64,000 nucleotides of DNA from Mesaphorura yosii (lineage: Eukaryota > Arthropoda > Collembola > Poduromorpha > Tullbergiidae), in contig WIXG01000073.1 of assembly GCA_009869945.1 (NCBI GenBank), positions 124,001 through 188,000 of the forward strand, written 5' to 3'. The notes below the pieces were generated by a model. The model saw only the letters and a program-made list of their open reading frames with translations. It was not told the origin of the DNA and searched no databases. Positions 56,319-64,000 of the stretch are shown one piece after another (positions within the stretch are counted from its first letter, which is position 1; the number at the start of each line of letters is the position of its first letter). The position numbers and the translations under genes were made by a program.

Positions 56319-58213
56319 ATGGAGGAGGACAGAACTGGACAAGATGTAAAGAGTCTGGAGCACTCCACGCTGAAGGTAAGTCTCTGATTTCATGGTCGCT
56401 TTGTTTGGAAGAATCTACTTGGTTTCATTCATGTTTTGCATCTTAACACGTTTAGGTTCCATATGAAATCCTCAACAAGAAGTTTCGTACTGCTCAGAAA
56501 GTGTACGATCGAGAAACAGCACATGTTGGCCTGGCTGGAACTGAAATTGACAAGATGATAGCGACCAATGGCATGAATACAATCTCGACATCTGCGACTT
56601 CCGTCAGCCGAAGCAGCAGCACAAACAGTTCCAGTAAAAAGAAGAAGAGCAGGCGAAGTTTGGCAAACGACGACTCCACAGAGTCTACCAACGTCATCGT
56701 CGTTGCTCCAGTAGCTCCAATGAATACCAGCAGCGAAGATATTATGGACAGCATTGTGACGAGCCACAGGGACACATCTCTCACCAGACAAGACTCGGTG
56801 ATATCAACGCTGTCTGCGCGCGTCGAGGATGGGTCAATGGACTTGGAGTCAGTTAAAGGAGACAACATTCAAGGACGGAGCACAACAAGTGTTGACAGCG
56901 GAAAAGAAAGTCTGGACAGTTTGGAGAAGAAAGGCCCTCAAGGGAGGGAGGTGTCAAAACTTCTCGGCGTCCTTGTAGATCGTCTATCGTCGCTAAAGCG
57001 CAAGGTAGGCAAATGCGCTAGGAAATAGTTTCAGAAGATCATTGATGGCATTAATTTCATTTTCATTTTTCTTCCTTCCCTTTAGGCAGGTGAAAGTATT
57101 TCCGAAGAATTGGATTCTGCTGGCGTTGTTCGGAAGCGAGTGCAGCATTTGAAGAGTTTTGCGACAAAGCCAGAAGGAAACTCTCCGTATTCGACTGAAT
57201 CTTCCGGAATTGCTGCTTGGAAGAGGACCAGACTGCATCGGATGCTAGTTGACCATCTCCTTCGTGAAGGAATGTATGAAACATCTAAACTCCTGGCCAC
57301 AAATCTTCATATTGAACACCTCACCAATATTGAGGTAAGGTTTCTTCGCGCTGACGTGCTACAAATCGAAATACTAAATATTCTAATTTCAAAAGGTATT
57401 CTGGGCTGCCAAAGAAGTTGAGGAGTCGCTCAAACGACACGAGACCAACCGAATGGTGGCTTGGTGTTACGAAAATAAATCCAAGCTCAGAAAAATTCAT
57501 TCTACACTCGAATTGGAGATACGTGTCCAGGAATTCGTAGAGCTTGTACGACAAGGAAAGCGTTTTGATGCTGTCAAGCACGCAAGGAAATATTTGTCTG
57601 AGGCGGATGATCCCGAGCACATCCAGGCGGTTAAAAAGTGCATGGGACTCCTGGCATTTCCAGCAGTTTCAAGTAAGACAACTAAAAGAAAAACAAAGCC
57701 AAGATATATGGGTTGTACAGAATTTGACGTTAAGTACGTATGTTTTGTGTGATTTTGATAGCTGGAATCGGCATACATCCGTATTATGAGTTGCTGAGTG
57801 ACGAGAGATGGATAAATCTCATAGGACACTTCCGAGCTGAACACGCACGACTTTATCAGTTGTCTGCAACGTCAGTTCTGGGCACAGTTGTGCAGGCTGG
57901 GCTGGCAGCACTCAAAACTCCACACTGCTACAAATCAAACACGAGGAATCCCAACTGTCCCGTGTGCACCGAGCCATTGTCAACGCTGGCGGACGTTTTG
58001 CCCTACGCACACTGCGCCCACAGCCAGCTGGTGTGTGCCATATCCGGCGAACCTCTGAATGAAAACAATCCTGCTTTGGTTCTGCCCAGTGGCTATGTTT
58101 ACGGAACAAAGTCCCTCAAGGAAATGGCTCGCGCAAATGGAGGCATCATCACATGCATCAGAAGTGGGCAGAAATGCGATTTGATCGAGGCGGAGCGAGT
58201 GTTTGTCATGTAA
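56319..58213 (+). CDS. MAEA: MAEA, RING E3 subunit of the CTLH/GID ubiquitin ligase
   Basis: Exons: 56319-56375, 56456-57004, 57086-57334, 57396-57672 and 57762-58213; about 527 residues (human 396). Conserved parts: LEHSTLKVPYEILNKKFRTA, then LLGVLVDRLSSLKRK, LisH (RLHRMLVDHLLREGMYETSK), CTLH (LEIRVQEFVELVRQGKRFDA) and the CRA/RING-like end (CPVCTEPL, YAHCAHSQLVC, ENNPALVLPSGYVYG). The ligase, with RMND5, degrades selected substrates; in mammals MAEA also functions in erythroblast islands. Exon 2 carries an extra Ser-rich insertion of roughly 120 residues (SSTNSSSKKKKSRRS, HRDTSLTRQDSVIST) absent from vertebrate MAEA. It contains several candidate phosphorylation sites. AATAAA at 58400. Confidence 0.94.
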
Positions 58214-58399
58214 CCTAAACCTTAAATGAATCTAGAACTAAAGATTTTATACCAAGAATCGAGATTCGATACAGCATTAGTTTGGTAGGCATATTGCAAT
58301 ATTTAATACTTCAGATTTCGATTTCGCTACGATGCCCATGTCAGTGCTGAGTTTTAGTATTTAATGTTCGTACTTTACTTGTGTCGGCTAAAAAGGACA

Positions 58400-58405
58400 A
58401 ATAAA
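58400..58405 (+). terminator. Poly(A) signal AATAAA of MAEA
   Basis: AATAAA 187 bp after the MAEA stop codon. The convergent IDH3B stop is at 58624 on the other strand, and the 410-bp gap between the stops holds no other feature. Confidence 0.65.
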
Positions 58406-58623
58406 TATGGCAAATCAATCAACGTTGTCGACGATGGGAGAGGTTCTTTTGACTTTTAGCTAGTGAACAGGCCAGGCTTGCTGCTCTTGCAAATGCTTTC
58501 GGACTAGCGCCATGTTTTTCAGTTGTCCTGTCATATCATTACGATATTGCATGATGAGAACTATAATTCCTTCAAGCAAACACACTCGAACTCATTAAAT
58601 TAAAAACAAAGAAACTCTATTGG

Positions 58624-60330
58624 CTATTGTTGCTGCAAAGCATTGATGACTGCATAAGTAAATTCACTGGTCGAGGATTGGCCTCCGAAGTCCTTCGTTA
58701 TTACCTGGAAAATAATGTTAATGTTAAATTTCCACAATTCCATGTAGTCAACTTGGAATATCTCACTTACCTTTCCTTGCTTGACGACTTTCATGACAGC
58801 ATTATAAATCATTTTTGCATGATACTGTAGATTTACGTGATTCAGCATATCAACAGCGCAGAGAAACATGGCTGTGGGATTGGCAACGTTCTTTCCGACA
58901 GCCTCCGCGAAAGTGTGTCGAGCGCCCTACAAATCAATATCATGGCATTGAAGTAACTGGTCTGGTGCATATCTGAAGGGGCCAGGGCAAAATCAGAACT
59001 TAAAGACACATACAGGCTCGAACACGACGGAGTCCGCGCTGTAGCTGGCACCAGCAACCAATCCAGCGCCTCCCACCAGACCAGATCCGACATTATCCAC
59101 AATAGCACCGTACAAGTTACCCATCACAAGCACGTCGAACTGATGCGGGTTACTAACTATTTGCATTGTACAATTATCAATGATCATTGCATCAAATTCG
59201 ATCTTCGGATAAAGCTGTGCGATCTGAAAGTGTTGAGAAAGAAAAAACAAATTAGCTAGGCTGAAAACTTTCCCAAGGAACTAACGAATCCCAGATTTAA
59301 TCTACCTCTTGACATGATCGCAGAAACAGCCCATCGCCAAGTTTCATAATATTTGCCTTGTGAATACAAGTAACTTTTTTGCGGCCTTGTTTCGTCGCAT
59401 AGTCAAATGCGAATTTGGCAATTCTTCGCGATTTTTCCGCGGTCACAATCTTATAACACTCGATCACACCCTTGACGGTTTCGTGCTCTAATGATGAGAA
59501 TTCTCCTTCCGTTTGCTCCCGAATAACAACCAAATCTATATTCTTATGCCGAGAAGGTACACCAGCCATTGACTTAATGTGAACAACGTTTGCAAAGAGA
59601 TCCAATTTACTTCTGCAATTTAAAAGTGACTATATTTTCATAAAACGCCACATCAGACCCAGTGAAGTTTTAGATTCAATTGACGCATTACCTTAGTTGA
59701 TAGTTAAGTGACGTCAGATCACCGGTTACAGGACTAGCTAGCACTCCTTTCAAGCAAATGCCATTTCTTTGCACGGACTTGACAACATCATCAATCTTTG
59801 CGCTGAGGCTGTATTGAATATCTGAGAGAAAAAATGTTTCAAAGTCGATTGGAGCACCAGCGGCCTGTAATGCGTAGTAAACACTTTGATTTTTGCATTT
59901 CTTGAAGTAAAGCTGAGATTTGCTGATACAACTTACGGAAATCACTTCTTGCATCGCTTGCATCATTTCAGGACCAACTCCATCGCCAGGAATTATCGTG
60001 CATTTTGTCCTGCCCTCGGGTTTCGACACAGGCGTTTGCTACATCGGGAAAACATATTGTGCAACTTACACAATGCAAGACTTAATGAATTAAACTTACA
60101 ATAGCATATCCTCGAAATTGCGACACCCGTGGTCCTGGCGCAATGGCAGCAATTGGTTCAAGCCTCACTGACTGCGTACTTCTTCCAATTGCCTGCTTTA
60201 GACCGAACAATCATTATTACCAGTCTATTACCATTCATCAGGACTCTCATCCATACACGCATTATCTTACCTTGGTGAAGAAAGCATTAAATACTGCTGA
60301 TCTTAGATAAGGTCTGCAACACGAAGTCAT
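58624..60330 (-). CDS. IDH3B: Isocitrate dehydrogenase [NAD] subunit beta, mitochondrial
   Basis: Exons, in minus order: 60271-60330, 60100-60192, 59937-60038, 59692-59864, 59306-59612, 59014-59223, 58771-58926 and 58624-58704; 393 residues. TCA-cycle enzyme subunit. The N-terminal 50 residues form a basic presequence ([20 protein letters not shown]). Family blocks are [77 protein letters not shown] and [27 protein letters not shown] and [13 protein letters not shown] point to the beta rather than alpha or gamma subunit. One change stands out: VLVMGNLYG, where the family usually has MPNLYG. Confidence 0.93.
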
Positions 60331-60786
60331 GGCGAATTGTGTCGAGAGCAGCTGCGATCACAACAACTAGACGAACTAATGTTAAAAGTGTATTAAGGCT
60401 AAAGTACTGGCGGTGGCTTTGCTTTCTAACAAGCACAGTATTGTCTTTAAAGTTGAACTTAACTAGATTTTTAATTTTTGAAAATCCCAGCTCGAATTCT
60501 CAACCTGCCCGGGTTTTCATGTGAGAAGTGTCATGTGATGAGGTCGGTAACGGAATTGATTCTTGTGTATCGTAGTTTCGCATTCATTGCGTAGTAGTAG
60601 CTTCAAGTTCGTTCACATTTTCACAACAGTTTTGTATAAAGACATACGCGTCAGTTTGATGTACTATCCGTATTGAATCGATTGCGTTAGTCATTTCTTC
60701 CCATCTGAATTTTATAACAGTCGACTCCAGCCAGCGAAGAAATTAATTAATTAATTCGGTGGACACTGAATATTAATCTTGACACA
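60331..60786. promoter_or_regulatory. Divergent promoter region IDH3B / hnRNP A-like
   Basis: 456 bp between outward-facing start codons. A TTTTGTATAAAG near 60634 is a weak TATA-like candidate for the plus-strand gene; nothing else recognised. Confidence 0.4.
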
Positions 60787-63232
<2,446 letters not shown>

Positions 63233-64000
63233 AGTTAATCATAAGGTTTCTGCTGGTACGTCTTGCTCGTTTTAAATCTCTCACTTGGTATGACGTGTAG
63301 AACAACAAAAAGTATTATGGTTTCTAGGATAAATAGGATTTCGACCACTGCAATGATAAATGTAGATATTCGATATTTCCATGCTTAACTTTTACAAACG
63401 TATTCCAACATTGAAATCATTGAATATGTATAGCATAGGTATGTATGGTTTATTATCTTGTTAAACTGGTTAGCTTCTAATAAATTAAATATCGACGTGG
63501 TTTATGCAGTTTATCCATTAAAGTGTAAGTAAATTTATTCAAGGGCGTAGTTTTTCGAATGTTGAGGAGATCTGCGGTAATTCAGGCTGCAGAATTGTCA
63601 AGTTTGTTCAGGAGGAAGTCAAATTCAAGAGGTACTCAGGAAAGATGGAGTCAATCAAGAGAAGGGAGAACAGGAAAGTTGGAAAGAGTCTTCGGCTGTA
63701 GATATCGTCGAATTCTAGAACAAGCAGAATGCAGAACGTAACAACTTAACAACATCAAGCAGTGAGCAGTTTGGTAGTCAGCAGTTCTCTCTTTGCTAAA
63801 TATCAAAGTCAACGTCAGTTCTACACAGACAGACACAGATTGGATATGTTGCGATAGTACAGAAATGAGAATGAGGAAGAAAGCAAGGGAGAAATTTAAT
63901 TGATTGAGTCGCAGGAGTGCAGGTATGAAATGATTAAATAGGTAGAAACTAAACCAAGGTAAAAATATGTCGTACCCGTGTGCCAACTGTTTCATTTTCT
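63233..64000. other. 3' UTR of the hnRNP gene and window end
   Basis: AATAAA at 63479-63484 lies about 250 bp after the stop codon. Beyond it no gene is supported; a minus-strand ORF at 63651-63995 has no recognisable content. Confidence 0.4.

Overview
This is a gene-dense stretch of animal nuclear DNA. Nearly all genes are split by short GT-AG introns, mostly 60-110 bp, and AATAAA signals follow many stop codons. A cuticular protein with Ala-Ala-Pro repeats, a TATA box followed by a TCAGT-type initiator, and best recalled protein resemblances to arthropods suggest an arthropod with a compact genome. A springtail or a crustacean would fit, but I cannot name the species. All identifications come from recalled family motifs; no search was run.

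Layout. 1-5.1 kb: the 3' end of an unknown gene, a long non-coding tract, then a TATA-driven cuticle protein gene. 5.1-8.7 kb (-): a SYCP2-like meiotic axis gene whose C-terminal part carries a 1.25-kb Merlin/IS1595-type DNA transposon. 10.9-12.4 (+): Lasp. 14.0-16.4 (-): a HSPBAP1-like JmjC protein and a CHIC palmitoylated membrane protein. 17.4-19.4 (+): proteasome subunit Rpn3/PSMD3. 19.7-20.5 (-): HYPK. 21.3-23.7 (+): a CEP152/Asterless-like centriole protein with an array of TQT motifs. 24.7-27.8 (-): MGAT1 with a duplicated exon. 29.1-29.5 (-): a small CEP15-like coiled-coil protein. 31.0-33.5 (+): malic enzyme. 34.1-36.3 (-): cytosolic aspartyl-tRNA synthetase. 36.7-37.6 (+): a COX14-like ORF and methylmalonyl-CoA epimerase, only 6 bp apart. 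39.9-43.9 (-): INO80D. 45.5-47.2 (+): a TMUB-type ubiquitin-like membrane protein. 47.7-51.7 (-): cytosolic ENGase, with a tRNA-Thr gene in one intron. 52.1-52.8 (+): ANKRD49 with an apparent frame change. 53.1-55.1 (-): sulfite oxidase. 56.3-58.2 (+): MAEA. 58.6-60.3 (-): IDH3B. 60.8-63.2 (+): a two-RRM hnRNP A-like protein.

These are mostly housekeeping genes and not one pathway. Several act in mitochondria (malic enzyme possibly, COX14, MCEE, IDH3B, sulfite oxidase). Others act in protein turnover (PSMD3, MAEA, TMUB, ENGase), in nascent-chain acetylation (HYPK), in translation (DARS) or in chromatin and meiosis (INO80D, SYCP2). Strands alternate almost gene by gene, so most neighbours are head-to-head over short shared promoters or tail-to-tail with touching 3' ends.

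The observations most worth a second look are the Merlin insertion in the SYCP2-like gene with splice sites at its edges, the TQT (LC8-type) array built from small exons, the COX14/MCEE dicistron, the duplicated MGAT1 exon, a 64-bp palindromic micro-transposon with an 8-bp target duplication, two in-frame stop-free introns, and the ANKRD49 frame change.
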